Assembly: GCA_947453725.1 (NCBI GenBank)
Contig: CANGHH010000001.1
Coordinates: 62,001-126,000 of the forward strand
DNA from: Betaproteobacteria bacterium
GTDB taxonomy: Bacteria; Pseudomonadota; Gammaproteobacteria; Burkholderiales; Burkholderiaceae_C
Direction: 5' to 3'
Length of the DNA: 64,000 nucleotides
Shown: in pieces, positions 37,177 through 46,525 of the stretch
Numbering within the stretch: the stretch's first letter is position 1
How the letters are laid out: every line of letters begins with the position of its first letter
The notes under the pieces: model-generated
Seen by the model: the letters and a program-made list of their open reading frames with translations, nothing else
What the model was told of the DNA's origin: nothing
Database searches by the model: none
Made by a program: the position numbers and the translations under genes

Positions 37177-39978
37177 TTACTTGAACTTGTAGGACGCGGT
37201 CACGTAGGCGAAGCGCCCGCGCACGTCGGTGTAGCTCAGGTCGTAGCTGCCGACGAAGCCCGCACCGTAGTTGGTGTACGGCGGGTCCCTGTCGAACAGG
37301 TTCTTGACGCCCAGCGTGAGCTTGAGCGCCTTGAAGCCGGTGTACGACACCTGGGCGTCATAGGTCTCGTAGCTGCCGACCTGGCGGGCCACCGGGGTCG
37401 TTGTGGCCGTCTGCAGGCCGGTGCGCAGGTCGCGGTAGCCGACCTGGTAGTTCTCCGACACGGTCGCGGTCCACGGGCCGTTGTCCCAGGTCGCGCTCAG
37501 CACATGGCGCCAGCGCAGCACGACACCGATGCCGACCGCCGCCGGGTTGTTGATCGACGAGGTGTAGGTGCCGTCGGTGTTCTGCACGTCGTAGGTGCTG
37601 ACGTAGTTGCCGTTCAGGCGCATCGTCAGCCTGTCCGTCGGCGTCAGGGCGACACGGCCCGTCACGTCAACGTCGATGCCCTCCGCCTGGACCTTGCCCA
37701 GGTTGACCAGGCCCTGCAGGATGCCGGTGATCGGGCCCAGGCCGCTGGGGTTGCCGTCGGCCGCGCCGCGCTGGATGTAGGACGCGTAGCGAGCCGGGTC
37801 GCCCAGGATGGTGGCCGAGGACAGGGCGCTGCGGATCACGTCGCTGATGTCGACCTTGTACAGGTCGACGCCCAGCGACAGATTCTTCACCGGCTCGATC
37901 ACCAGACCCAGGGTGTAAGAGGTCGACTTCTCGGGCTGCAGCGCCGGGTTGCCGCCACCGATGGTCACGAACTGCGTGCTGCAGTCGACGATGCCGCTGG
38001 TGCCCTGGGGGCAGCGCAGCAGGTCGCGGCTGCCGTTGGTGGTGATGCCGCGGGTTTCGGGGCTGTACAGGTCGCTCAGCAGCGGTGCACGGAAGCCACT
38101 GCCAATCGAGGCGCGGACCAGCACCGGTTCGACCGGCCGCCACTTGGCCGACAGCTTCGGGTTGGTGGTGCTGCCGACGCGCTGGTAGTTGTCATAGCGC
38201 ACAGCGGCGTCCAGCTCGAGCGCCTTGGTCACCGGCACGTTGACTTCGGCGTAGCCCGAGGTCACGTTGCGGTTGGCCGTCAGCGGCACCCCGGGGGCGC
38301 CGAAGCCGGAAACCAGGAACTGCGCGTTGGCGTCCGACGGGGTCACGTCCAGCGATTCCTTGCGGAACTCGGCACCGACCGCCAGGCCGACGGCGCCGGC
38401 CGGCAGCTTGAACAGCTCACGCGAGGCCTTGGCGTCGACGCCCTTGACCGTGTTGGTGGTGACGTTGAACAGGCCGTTGTAGTTGCTGTCCATCGCCGCC
38501 TGGCGGGCCGCCGCGTCGGTGGTGTCGCCGAAGGGGTTGATGACGCCGCTGTTGACCAGGTTCAGGTACTTGTCGGTCAGCGTCCAGCCCTGGGTCAGGT
38601 TGGTGGTGACCTTGTTCTTGCTGTAGACCCCACCGAAGTCGACGTCCCAGCTGCCCAGCGTGCCGCGCACGCCCGCCACCAGGCGGGTGTTGTCGATGAC
38701 GTTTTCCGTCTTGCGGGTGCCGGTCGGGACCGAGCGGAACATCAGCACCAGCGGCTGGCCGGTCAGGCCGTTGGCCGCGGCGAAGGCCGTCGGGTAGTAG
38801 GGGCTGGTCGGCGGCAGCAGGGCGTAGGCGTTGGCGATGCCTGTCGTGCCGGCAGGGAACAGCGCATTGCGAACGGCCGTCGGCAGCGTCGGGTACTTGG
38901 TGTTGACCAGGTTGGTCAGCGACGTGAAATAGGGGCTGTTGGGCAGCTGCGTCGAGCCGTTGATCAGCACATGCTGCGTGGTGTCCTCGACCTTGTTGCG
39001 CGTCAGACCGGCTTCTGCATAGCCCTCGAAGGCGCTGCTCAGGTTGAACCGCCCGGCCGCCGACAGGGTGGTCACCGTCGATTCGGGCTGCAGCGCGATG
39101 TAGGGCGCGTTGTCGTAGCGACACTGTGACAGCGTGGTCAGCGGCGAGACGATCGAGTAGGGGCCGCAGTTCGGGTAGTTCGGGTTGACGAGTTGCCCGT
39201 TGGGCAGGCGCACGTTGGCCGGGAACGAGGTCGTGCTGGTCTTGTCGAGCTGTTCGGCGACATTGATGTTGCGCGCGAAGCTGCGGTCGGAGCCGAAGAT
39301 CGGCTTGACGGTGGCGACGCTCGCCGACAGGGTGGTCGCGAACTTGTCGGTGTCGAAGTCGCCGAAGCCGGCAATCACGCTGGCCTTGGTTTCGGTGCCG
39401 CCACCGGCACGGGTCGGCGCGCCGATGGTCGTGCTGGCTTCGATGCCCTTGAAGTCGCGGCGCAGGATGAAGTTCACCACGCCGGCCATGGCGTCGCTGC
39501 CGTAGACCGCGGAAGCCCCGTCCTTCAGCACTTCGACGCGTTCGATCATCGCCACCGGGATGCTGGAGATGTCCACGCCCGACGAGCCGCCGACGGCGGG
39601 CGCGCTGCGGCGGCCGTTGATCAGCACCAGGGTGCGGGACGAGCCCAGGCCGCGCAGCGACAGCAGCGACTGCCCGCTGGCGCCGCCCTGGCCACCGCCG
39701 GCGCCGCTGTTGGCGACCTGCGAGGCGCCCGCCGTCGACGTCGACATGACGCTCTTCAGCAACTGCTCGGCGTTGGAGACGCCGGTGCGCGCGATGTCCT
39801 CGCGGTTCAGCACCTGCACCGGCAGCGCGGTTTCGGCGTCGATGCGCTTGATCGACGAGCCCGTGATTTCCACCCGTTCGGTGGTGCCCTGGGCGTGGGC
39901 GGTCATCACGACCAGGGGTGCCAGGGCGGCGGCCAGGGCCACGGCTGTTGGACGGAAACGAAGTCGGTGCGAACGCAT
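37177..39978 (-). CDS. TonB-dependent outer membrane receptor
   Basis: A 933-residue outer membrane receptor. A signal peptide ends at TAHAQ (about residue 29), the plug domain begins RVEITGSSIKRIDAE and includes LRGLGSSRTLVLINGRR and VEVLKDGASAVYGSDAMAGV, and a beta barrel fills the rest, with RDPPYTNYG and a final strand ending in ASYKFK. It imports a ligand through the outer membrane using TonB energy. This VEITGS-type group is common in peptide- and saccharide-using bacteria; the adjacent secreted peptidase and amidase hint at a peptide ligand, but that is inference. The ATG at 39978 gives the signal peptide and has an AGGAATCC leader. Confidence 0.9.
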   Translation of the reverse strand: MRSHRLRFRPTAVALAAALAPLVVMTAHAQGTTERVEITGSSIKRIDAETALPVQVLNREDIARTGVSNAEQLLKSVMSTSTAGASQVANSGAGGGQGGASGQSLLSLRGLGSSRTLVLINGRRSAPAVGGSSGVDISSIPVAMIERVEVLKDGASAVYGSDAMAGVVNFILRRDFKGIEASTTIGAPTRAGGGTETKASVIAGFGDFDTDKFATTLSASVATVKPIFGSDRSFARNINVAEQLDKTSTTSFPANVRLPNGQLVNPNYPNCGPYSIVSPLTTLSQCRYDNAPYIALQPESTVTTLSAAGRFNLSSAFEGYAEAGLTRNKVEDTTQHVLINGSTQLPNSPYFTSLTNLVNTKYPTLPTAVRNALFPAGTTGIANAYALLPPTSPYYPTAFAAANGLTGQPLVLMFRSVPTGTRKTENVIDNTRLVAGVRGTLGSWDVDFGGVYSKNKVTTNLTQGWTLTDKYLNLVNSGVINPFGDTTDAAARQAAMDSNYNGLFNVTTNTVKGVDAKASRELFKLPAGAVGLAVGAEFRKESLDVTPSDANAQFLVSGFGAPGVPLTANRNVTSGYAEVNVPVTKALELDAAVRYDNYQRVGSTTNPKLSAKWRPVEPVLVRASIGSGFRAPLLSDLYSPETRGITTNGSRDLLRCPQGTSGIVDCSTQFVTIGGGNPALQPEKSTSYTLGLVIEPVKNLSLGVDLYKVDISDVIRSALSSATILGDPARYASYIQRGAADGNPSGLGPITGILQGLVNLGKVQAEGIDVDVTGRVALTPTDRLTMRLNGNYVSTYDVQNTDGTYTSSINNPAAVGIGVVLRWRHVLSATWDNGPWTATVSENYQVGYRDLRTGLQTATTTPVARQVGSYETYDAQVSYTGFKALKLTLGVKNLFDRDPPYTNYGAGFVGSYDLSYTDVRGRFAYVTASYKFK

Positions 39979-40136
39979 GCGGGATTCCTCTTGAATGCTG
40001 GGCTGAAACTGAACGGGTCGCGGGGCCTTGGGCGGCCACTGCGGCGGACTCCCTGAAATGCCTTGCCCTCGGTGGGGCACTGTGCAGCTCACTGAGGCCA
40101 ATAAGGCCCAATCGGCTTGCTTGTATGACGCATCGG

Positions 40137-40150
40137 TGACAACGTTAACG
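40137..40150. promoter_or_regulatory. Candidate LacI-type operator between TonB receptor and peptidase genes
   Basis: TGACAACGTTAACG fits the LacI/GalR pattern TGxxAxCGxTxxCA at seven of eight fixed positions. It lies in the 396-base divergent gap 39979-40374, which is the most A+T-rich stretch of the window (especially 40140-40240). On the minus strand TTAACG and, after 17 bases, TACAAG could be a promoter overlapping the site. Nothing else clear is visible in the gap. No LacI-family gene is in the window, so the regulator would be encoded elsewhere. Confidence 0.35.
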
Positions 40151-40374
40151 CAATGGCAAGCCATTCGCTTCCCGTTGGCTAATTCTGTTGTGAACGTGTT
40201 GAGTCGATCATTTGTTATTCCAAATTGCCCAGATGTGGTTCGGCGGCACGGCCCAATTCGGCGGTTTTTGCGCTCTGCTGGGGCGCGCCGCCCCGTTACA
40301 GTGCCCCTTCATGCCGTGTCGATTGCCCTACAGTCCTGGCTTCCATTCGACCCTCTTGTCCTGATTCGTTGACC

Positions 40375-41829
40375 ATGACTTCTGCCACCTGCCTACTTCG
40401 CGCCAGAGGCCAGCGATTGCGCTCGCTGGGTCTGGCTGTTGCCTTTGCCACCAGCCTCACGGCCACCGCTGCCGCGCCGGTCCCGGACCCTGTCGTGCAG
40501 CGGGTGCTGGCGGGCATTTCGAGCGACCGCATCGCACAGCGGATCCAGGCGCTGGCCGCCTTCGAGACCCGCCACACCGAAAGCGAAACGGCGTCCGAGC
40601 TGCGTGGCATCGGCGCGGCGCGGCGCTGGATCGCGCGCGAACTGCAGGCCTGTTCACAGGCTGCCGGTGGCCGCCTGCAGGTCAGCACGCAGGAATGGGT
40701 CGAGCCGGCCGCCGGCCGCCTGTCCAAGCCGACGACGCTGGTCAACGTGCTGGCGACGCTGCCGGGAACTTCGGCCGTGTCGAGCGACCGCCTGCTGGTC
40801 GTCAGCGGCCACTACGACTCGCGCAATTCCGACATCGCCGACGCCGTCGGCAAGGCGCCGGGGGCCAACGACGACGCATCGGGAACGGCCGTGGTGATGG
40901 AACTGGCCTGCGCGATGGCCAGCCAGAACTTCGACGCCACGCTGGTCTTCATGGCCGTGCCCGGCGAAGAGCAGGGCCTGCTGGGTGCCGCGCATTACGC
41001 CAGCGAAGCGCGCCGGCTGGGCCTGAACGTCGAGGCCATGATCACCAACGACATCGTCGGCAGCGCCACCGGTGACGCCGGCCAGCGCGACGCGAAGACC
41101 ATCCGCCTGTTCGCTGACGGTTTCGATCCGCTGCTGCGCCTGCTGGTGCGCCCGCCGGCCAAGCGCCCCACCGATGCGGCCGAAGCCCAGGCCGACGACG
41201 CGATGCGCGCCCGGCTGCAGGCCATCGCGCTGGCTGGGGGCAGCGAAGACCTGCCCACCCACCAGCTCGGCCGGCATCTGAAGGCCGCCGCCGAAAGCTA
41301 CCTGCCGGGCTTCAGGGTGCAACTGATCCAGCGCCGCGACCGCTACCTGCGCGGCGGCGACCACATCCCCTTCCTCGAACGCGGCTACGCCGCGGTGCGC
41401 TACACCGAACCCTTCGAGAACTTCCGCCACCAGCACCAGAACCTGCGCAGCGAAGGCGGCCAGGTCTATGGCGACCAGTTCGAGTTCGTCGAGCCCGATT
41501 ACGTCGCCGACGTGGCGCGCGTGAACGCCGCCGGTCTGGCCACGCTGGCCCTGGCACCGGCCGCGCCGCAGGGCGTGAAGCTCGACGCTTCCGGGCTGAC
41601 CAACGACAGCACCCTGGTCTGGACTGTCAGCGCCGATCCCGCCGTGGTCGGCTACCGCGTGGTCTGGCGCGACACCGGTGCTGCCACCTGGCAGCACGCG
41701 CAGGACGTCGGTCGCGTCGGCACGCTGACGCTGGCGGTGTCCAAGGACAACGTGGTCTTCGGCGTCCAGGCGCTGTCGGCGCGCGGCCACGCCAGCCTGG
41801 CCAGTTTTCCCCTTCCCCTGATGCGATGA
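40375..41829 (+). CDS. Exported M28-family zinc peptidase
   Basis: A 484-residue M28 (aminopeptidase Y/S-like) metallopeptidase with an N-terminal signal (hydrophobic 18-33). Two-zinc ligands are visible: His146 and Asp148 in GHYDS, Asp166 in GANDDASG, Glu198-199 in PGEEQG, and a late His in RGGDHIPFLERG. The C-terminal 90 residues, starting near APQGVKLD, look like a fibronectin type III domain. It probably acts as an aminopeptidase in the periplasm or outside. It starts 396 bases from the divergent TonB receptor and ends 15 bases before the amidase gene, likely an operon. Confidence 0.88.
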   Translation: MTSATCLLRARGQRLRSLGLAVAFATSLTATAAAPVPDPVVQRVLAGISSDRIAQRIQALAAFETRHTESETASELRGIGAARRWIARELQACSQAAGGRLQVSTQEWVEPAAGRLSKPTTLVNVLATLPGTSAVSSDRLLVVSGHYDSRNSDIADAVGKAPGANDDASGTAVVMELACAMASQNFDATLVFMAVPGEEQGLLGAAHYASEARRLGLNVEAMITNDIVGSATGDAGQRDAKTIRLFADGFDPLLRLLVRPPAKRPTDAAEAQADDAMRARLQAIALAGGSEDLPTHQLGRHLKAAAESYLPGFRVQLIQRRDRYLRGGDHIPFLERGYAAVRYTEPFENFRHQHQNLRSEGGQVYGDQFEFVEPDYVADVARVNAAGLATLALAPAAPQGVKLDASGLTNDSTLVWTVSADPAVVGYRVVWRDTGAATWQHAQDVGRVGTLTLAVSKDNVVFGVQALSARGHASLASFPLPLMR

Positions 41830-41844
41830 GCCGGAGCCCTGTTG

Positions 41845-43482
41845 ATGACTGCACCTGTGAACCGACGCGGCTTCATGGCCGCCTCCTTGCCCCTGGGCGC
41901 TGCGGCGACCGCTGTCGTGACCGGCGCGATGAGTGACGGCGCGCAAGCCGCCGGCCCGGCCCGCGCGGCGGTCGCACCGTCGATGCTCGAAGGCCTGGAC
42001 GCGGCCGCGCTGCAGGCCCGGATGGCTGCCGGCCGCCTCAGCGCGCTGGGCCTGACGCGGGCCTGTCTGCGCCGCATCGCGGCCATCGACCACGCCGGCC
42101 CGCAGCTGCGCTCGGTGGTCGAGGTCAACCCCGACGCGCTGGCCCAGGCCCGCGTGCTGGACGCCGAACGCAAGGCCGGCCGCGTGCGCGGGCCCCTGCA
42201 CGGCATGCCGGTGCTGATCAAGGACAACATCGCCACCGCCGACCGCATGGCCACCACCGCCGGTTCGCTGGCGCTGGCCGGCCTGCACGCGCAGCGCGAC
42301 GCGCACATCGTCACGCGCTTGCGCGAGGCCGGCGCGGTCATCCTGGGCAAGACCAACCTCAGCGAGTGGGCCAATTTCCGCAGCACGCGCAGCAGCAGCG
42401 GCTGGAGCAGCCGCGGCGGCCAGACCCGCAACGCCTATGCGCTGACGCGCACGCCCAGCGGCAGCAGTTCGGGCTCCGGCGTCGCGGTGGCCGCCGGGCT
42501 GTGCGTCTTCGCGGTCGGCACCGAGACCGATGGCTCCATCGTGTCGCCGGCCAGCCGCAGTGGCGTGGTCGGTTTCAAGCCGACGCTGGGCCGCGTCAGC
42601 CGCGACGGCATCATCCCGATCGCCGCCTCGCAGGACACCGCCGGCCCGATGGCGCGCAGCGTGGCCGATGCGGCGCTGCTGATGTCGGTGCTGGCCGGGC
42701 CCGATGCGCGCGACGCCGCGACCGCGGCGCTGCCGGCCGGCGCCGCCGCGGCCGACTACCTGGGCGCGCTGAAGGCCGGCGCCCTGCAAGGTGCGCGCAT
42801 CGGCGTCGTGCGCAGCCCGCTGCCCAACCAGCCGCAGGCGCTGGCCCTGTTCGAAGCCGCGCTGGCGGTGCTGAAGGCGCAGGGCGCGGTGCTGGTCGAG
42901 AACCTGCAGATCCCCAACCGCGACAAGTACGGCGCCACTGAATCGACCGTGCTGCTGCATGAGTTCAAGGACGGCGTGGCCAAGTACCTGGCGGCTTTCC
43001 AGCCCGACGCACCGGTCAAGAACCTGCAGGACCTGATCGCCTGGAACAGCGCCCACGCGGCGCAGGCCATGCCGTTCTTCGACCAGGAGCTGTTCCTGTC
43101 GGCGCAGGCCACCAGCGGCCTGGACAGCAAGGACTACGTCGATGCGCTGGCCACCAACCACCGCTACTCGCGCGCCGAAGGCCTGGACGCGCTGTTCGCC
43201 GAAAACCAGCTCGACGCCGTGGTCACCGCCACCGGCAACCCGGCCTGGCGCATCGACCACATCCTGGGCGACTTCAGCAGCCGCGCCGGCTTCACCGCGC
43301 CTTTTGCCGTGTCGGGTTACCCGCACATCACCGTGCCGATGGGCCTGGTCGCTGAACTGCCGGTGGGTCTGTCTTTCGGCGCGCTGGCCTGGCAGGACGC
43401 CAAGCTGCTGGGCATCGCCCACGCCTACGAACAAGCCAGCCGGATGCGCCGCCCGCCGAAGTTCCTGGCCGACGCGGGCTGA
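41845..43482 (+). CDS. Tat-exported amidase (amidase signature family)
   Basis: A 545-residue amidase of the GatA-like signature family. The N terminus NRRGFMAASLPLG with an AQA-type site is a Tat signal, so it acts outside the cytoplasm and is not GatA. Catalytic residues are present: Lys126 in LIKDNIAT, the cis-Ser in GSSSGSG (206-212) and nucleophile Ser231 in ETDGSIVSPA. The start was set at ATG 41845, with GGAG 9 bases upstream; the codon before it is an alternative TTG. Such enzymes hydrolyse amides or peptide amides. Coupled to the M28 peptidase, it may belong to an extracytoplasmic peptide-use pathway. Confidence 0.88.
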   Translation: MTAPVNRRGFMAASLPLGAAATAVVTGAMSDGAQAAGPARAAVAPSMLEGLDAAALQARMAAGRLSALGLTRACLRRIAAIDHAGPQLRSVVEVNPDALAQARVLDAERKAGRVRGPLHGMPVLIKDNIATADRMATTAGSLALAGLHAQRDAHIVTRLREAGAVILGKTNLSEWANFRSTRSSSGWSSRGGQTRNAYALTRTPSGSSSGSGVAVAAGLCVFAVGTETDGSIVSPASRSGVVGFKPTLGRVSRDGIIPIAASQDTAGPMARSVADAALLMSVLAGPDARDAATAALPAGAAAADYLGALKAGALQGARIGVVRSPLPNQPQALALFEAALAVLKAQGAVLVENLQIPNRDKYGATESTVLLHEFKDGVAKYLAAFQPDAPVKNLQDLIAWNSAHAAQAMPFFDQELFLSAQATSGLDSKDYVDALATNHRYSRAEGLDALFAENQLDAVVTATGNPAWRIDHILGDFSSRAGFTAPFAVSGYPHITVPMGLVAELPVGLSFGALAWQDAKLLGIAHAYEQASRMRRPPKFLADAG

Positions 43483-43570
43483 GCCCGGGCTGCGGCAGCA
43501 CCCCGCTAAACTGAAATCGGCTCGAGGGCCGAAGAACCGATCACGAACCCACAAGGACAGGAGACAAGAC

Positions 43571-44815
43571 ATGCACCATGCGCGCCACCGTCTGATCGCT
43601 GCAGCCTGGCTGGCCGGCAGCACCGTCTGGGCACAAGCCCAGACGCCACCGGCCACCGCGCCGGCTGCGGCACCGCCGCCGGCCCCGTCGTGGCAGCAAG
43701 GCCGCACGGCCGAGCAGAACGCCTCGCCGCTGCACCCCATCGCGCCGATCTTCACCGGCCGCCCGGCCAGCGAACTGCCGGTCAACACGCTGAAGGTGCC
43801 GGCCGGCTTCAAGGTCGAGGTCTATGCCGACGGCATCCCCGAAGCGCGTTCGCTGGCCCTGGGCGACAAGGGCACGGTCTTCGTCAGCAACCGCAACCTG
43901 AGCGATGTCTACGCCATCGTCGACAAGGACGGCAAGCGCGAGGTCAAGCGCATCCTGAAGGGCCTGAAGTCGCCCAACGGCCTGGCCTTCGACAAGGGCA
44001 CGCTGTACGTCGCCGAACGCGGCCGCATCACGCGCTACGACGGCATCGAAGACCGGCTCGACAACGCGCCGGAGGCCAAGGTCGTCATCGACAACCTGGA
44101 CCCCACCAACCAAGCCGGCCACTTCTGGAAGTTCCTGGCGATGGGGCCCGACGGCAAGCTCTACTTCAACATCGGCTCGCCGGGCAACATCGTGATGCCG
44201 GGCACCATCCAGGCCAGCATCAACCGCGTCGACCCGAAGACCGGCGTGATGGACCAATACGCGCGCGGCGTGCGCAACACGGTCGGCTTCGACTGGCACC
44301 CGAAGACCAGGGAGCTGTGGTTCACCAACCATGCGCGCGACTGGGTCAGCGACGATCTGCCCAACGACACGCTGAACCGCGCACCCAGGGCCGGCATGAA
44401 CTTCGGCTTCCCCTTCTGCCACCAGGGTGACCTGCTCGACCCCGAGTTCGGCAAGAACCGCAGCTGTGCCGAATTCGACGCGCCGTCGCTGAAGCTGGGT
44501 GCCCACATCGCGCCGCTGGGCATGCGTTTCTACACCGGCACGATGTTCCCGCCGGCCTACCGCAACAGCATCTTCATCGCGATGCACGGCTCGTGGAACC
44601 GCACCAACAAGCAGGGCTACAACGTCATGCAGGTGACGCTGGACGCCAAGGGCGTGCCGACGATGAAGCCCTTCCTGGAAGGCTTCCTGACCGACCCCAA
44701 GGCTGACCCGCCGATGTGGGGCCGGCCGGTCGACGTGCTGGTGATGAAGGACGGCGCGCTGCTGGTGTCTGACGACTACAACGGCATCGTCTACCGGGTC
44801 AGTTACGCGAAATGA
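43571..44815 (+). CDS. Sorbosone/glucose dehydrogenase-like beta-propeller protein
   Basis: A 414-residue exported protein with a signal ending at AQAQ (about residue 24) and a six-bladed propeller of the L-sorbosone/soluble glucose dehydrogenase type. Features include LKVPAGFKVEVYADG at the start, YVAERGRITRYDG, GSPGNIV, FTNHARDWV and a late MHGSWNRT, a typical family signature. Relatives bind PQQ and pass electrons to a cytochrome; the adjacent cytochrome c gene, overlapping by four bases, supports this. The substrate is unknown. GGAG precedes the ATG, and TAAACT at 43507-43512 could be a -10 element. Confidence 0.85.
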   Translation: MHHARHRLIAAAWLAGSTVWAQAQTPPATAPAAAPPPAPSWQQGRTAEQNASPLHPIAPIFTGRPASELPVNTLKVPAGFKVEVYADGIPEARSLALGDKGTVFVSNRNLSDVYAIVDKDGKREVKRILKGLKSPNGLAFDKGTLYVAERGRITRYDGIEDRLDNAPEAKVVIDNLDPTNQAGHFWKFLAMGPDGKLYFNIGSPGNIVMPGTIQASINRVDPKTGVMDQYARGVRNTVGFDWHPKTRELWFTNHARDWVSDDLPNDTLNRAPRAGMNFGFPFCHQGDLLDPEFGKNRSCAEFDAPSLKLGAHIAPLGMRFYTGTMFPPAYRNSIFIAMHGSWNRTNKQGYNVMQVTLDAKGVPTMKPFLEGFLTDPKADPPMWGRPVDVLVMKDGALLVSDDYNGIVYRVSYAK

Positions 44816-45396
44816 GGGGCTTGCGCATCGCCGGCGGTCTGGCGGCGCTGTGCCTGCTGGCGGCCACGTCGGCGCAGGCCGCCGACGCCGAGGCGCTGCG
44901 CCAGCTGGTGCAGACCTGCGGCGCCTGCCACGGGGCCGACGGCAATTCGCCGATGCCCGAAGTGCCGTCGCTGGCTGGCCAGCCCAAGCAGTTCATCACC
45001 ACCCAGCTGGTGATGTTCCGCGAGGGCCGGCGCCTGAACCCGGTGATGGCAGCACTGACGGCCAACATCAGCAACGCCGACATCAACGCGCTGGGCGGCT
45101 ACTTCGCCGCCTTGCCGGCGATGGCGACGTCGGCGCCGCAAAGCGATGGCCATCAGCAGGCCGGGCGCGCGCGCGCCGAGCAGCTGAACTGCGTGCAGTG
45201 CCACGGCGCGGCGCTGAAGGGCCAGCAGCACATCCCGCGGCTGGCCGGCCAGCAGGCGGCCTACCTGCGCATCCAGCTGCAGGGCTTCAAGGCCCAGACG
45301 CGCTTCGACATGGACGGCAACATGACCTCGGCCGCGCAGGCGATGACGGCCGACGACATCGAGCTGCTGGCGACCTACCTGGCAGCGCTGCCCTGA
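44812..45396 (+). CDS. Dihaem cytochrome c (c4-like)
   Basis: A 194-residue periplasmic cytochrome with a signal ending at AQAA and two haem sites: CGACH (36-40) and CVQCH (127-131). The two halves are alike, as in cytochrome c4; Met ligands are likely those in PVMAAL and NMTSAAQAM. It probably accepts electrons from the overlapping dehydrogenase (ATGA overlap) and passes them to the respiratory chain. Confidence 0.92.
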   Translation: MRGLRIAGGLAALCLLAATSAQAADAEALRQLVQTCGACHGADGNSPMPEVPSLAGQPKQFITTQLVMFREGRRLNPVMAALTANISNADINALGGYFAALPAMATSAPQSDGHQQAGRARAEQLNCVQCHGAALKGQQHIPRLAGQQAAYLRIQLQGFKAQTRFDMDGNMTSAAQAMTADDIELLATYLAALP

Positions 45397-45412
45397 GCCC
45401 ACCGGCTGGGCC

Positions 45413-45441
45413 GGGCCGGGACACCCTGAGACCCCGGGCCC
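45413..45441 (+). other. GC-rich hairpin after the cytochrome gene
   Basis: GGGCCGGG (45413-45420) can pair with CCCCGGGCCC (45432-45441) with one bulged G. It lies 16 bases after the cytochrome stop and 48 before the ABC transporter gene. No T run follows, so it may be a pause or mRNA-end stabiliser more than a terminator. Confidence 0.35.
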
Positions 45442-45488
45442 ATCCGGTTTGCAAGACACTCGGCGGTTCACACGACTCCGGAGACTCC

Positions 45489-46502
45489 ATGACGCAGCCC
45501 TTTTCCCGCCGCAAGACCCTGCCGGCGCTGGTCGCCACGCTGGCGCTGCTCGGCGCCGCCGCGCCCGCCCGGGCCGAGGACAAGCCCGAAAAATTCGTCT
45601 ACCTGACCAACTGGTACGCCGAGGCCGAGCACGGCGGCTTCTACCAGGCGCTGGCCAGCGGGCTGTACAGGCAGGAAGGCCTGGACGTCAGCATCCGAAT
45701 GGGCGGGCCGCAGGTGAATGGCCTGCAGGTGCTGGCGGCCGGACAGGTCGATTGCCTGATGGGCTACGACGTGCAGACCATGAAGGCCCGCGAGCAGGGC
45801 ATCACCGCGGTGACGGTGGCGGCGGCCTTCCAGAAAGACCCGCAGGTGATGATCGGCCACCCCGAGAACTTCAAGCAGATGGCCGACCTGAAGGGCAAGA
45901 CCATCCTGATCTCGGGCGACGCGCGGACCAATTTCTGGCCTTGGCTGCAGGCCACCTTCCAGCTCGACGAGAAGCAGATCCGCCCCTACACCTTCAACAT
46001 CCAGCCCTTCGTGGCCGACAAGAACGTGGTCCAGCAGGGCTATCTGTCCAGCGAGCCCTATGCCATCGAAAAGCAGGCCAAGTTCAAGCCGAATGCCTTC
46101 CTGCTGAGCGACCATGGCTGGCCGCCTTACACCACCACCATCGTCTGCATGGAGTCCACGCTGCAGAAGAAGCCGAAGCAGGTGGCGGCTTTCGTCAAGG
46201 CCAGCATGCAGGGCTGGAAGGCCTACATGAGCGGCGACCCGAAAGCGGCCAACGCGCTGATCCGCAAGGACAACCCGGCGATGGGCGAGGACGAGTTGCT
46301 GAACGGCATCCGCCTGCTGAAGGAAACCGGCATGGTGCTGGGCGGTGATGCCAAGACGATGGGCGTGGGCATCATCACCGACGCGCGCATGAAGCAGACC
46401 TACGACATGCTGGTCAGCATGAAGCTGCTGGACCCCACCAAGGTCGACTTGAAGAAGACCTACAGCACCCAGTTCGTCAAGGATCTGAGGGTGCTGCCCT
46501 GA
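45489..46502 (+). CDS. ABC transporter substrate-binding protein, NMT1/THI5-like
   Basis: A 337-residue periplasmic binding protein with a signal peptide (RRKTLPALVATLALLG, cleaved near ARA). The NMT1/THI5-like core begins FVYLTNWYAEAEHGGFYQAL and includes LYRQEGLDVSIRMGGPQ and AGQVDCLMGYDVQ. This family binds pyrimidine precursors, nitrate/sulfonates and other small N-heterocycles. It heads an importer with the ATPase and permease that follow. With an amidohydrolase next, the ligand is probably a heterocyclic nitrogen compound (inference). Confidence 0.9.
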   Translation: MTQPFSRRKTLPALVATLALLGAAAPARAEDKPEKFVYLTNWYAEAEHGGFYQALASGLYRQEGLDVSIRMGGPQVNGLQVLAAGQVDCLMGYDVQTMKAREQGITAVTVAAAFQKDPQVMIGHPENFKQMADLKGKTILISGDARTNFWPWLQATFQLDEKQIRPYTFNIQPFVADKNVVQQGYLSSEPYAIEKQAKFKPNAFLLSDHGWPPYTTTIVCMESTLQKKPKQVAAFVKASMQGWKAYMSGDPKAANALIRKDNPAMGEDELLNGIRLLKETGMVLGGDAKTMGVGIITDARMKQTYDMLVSMKLLDPTKVDLKKTYSTQFVKDLRVLP

Positions 46503-46525
46503 CACCGCCAGCCCTCGGCAGTGGC

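Noticed and set aside
36292-39129. A 945-codon open frame on the plus strand opposite the chemoreceptor and TonB receptor genes.
   Set aside because: It crosses a strong terminator and two recognised genes on the other strand, and the translation shows no recognisable domain.
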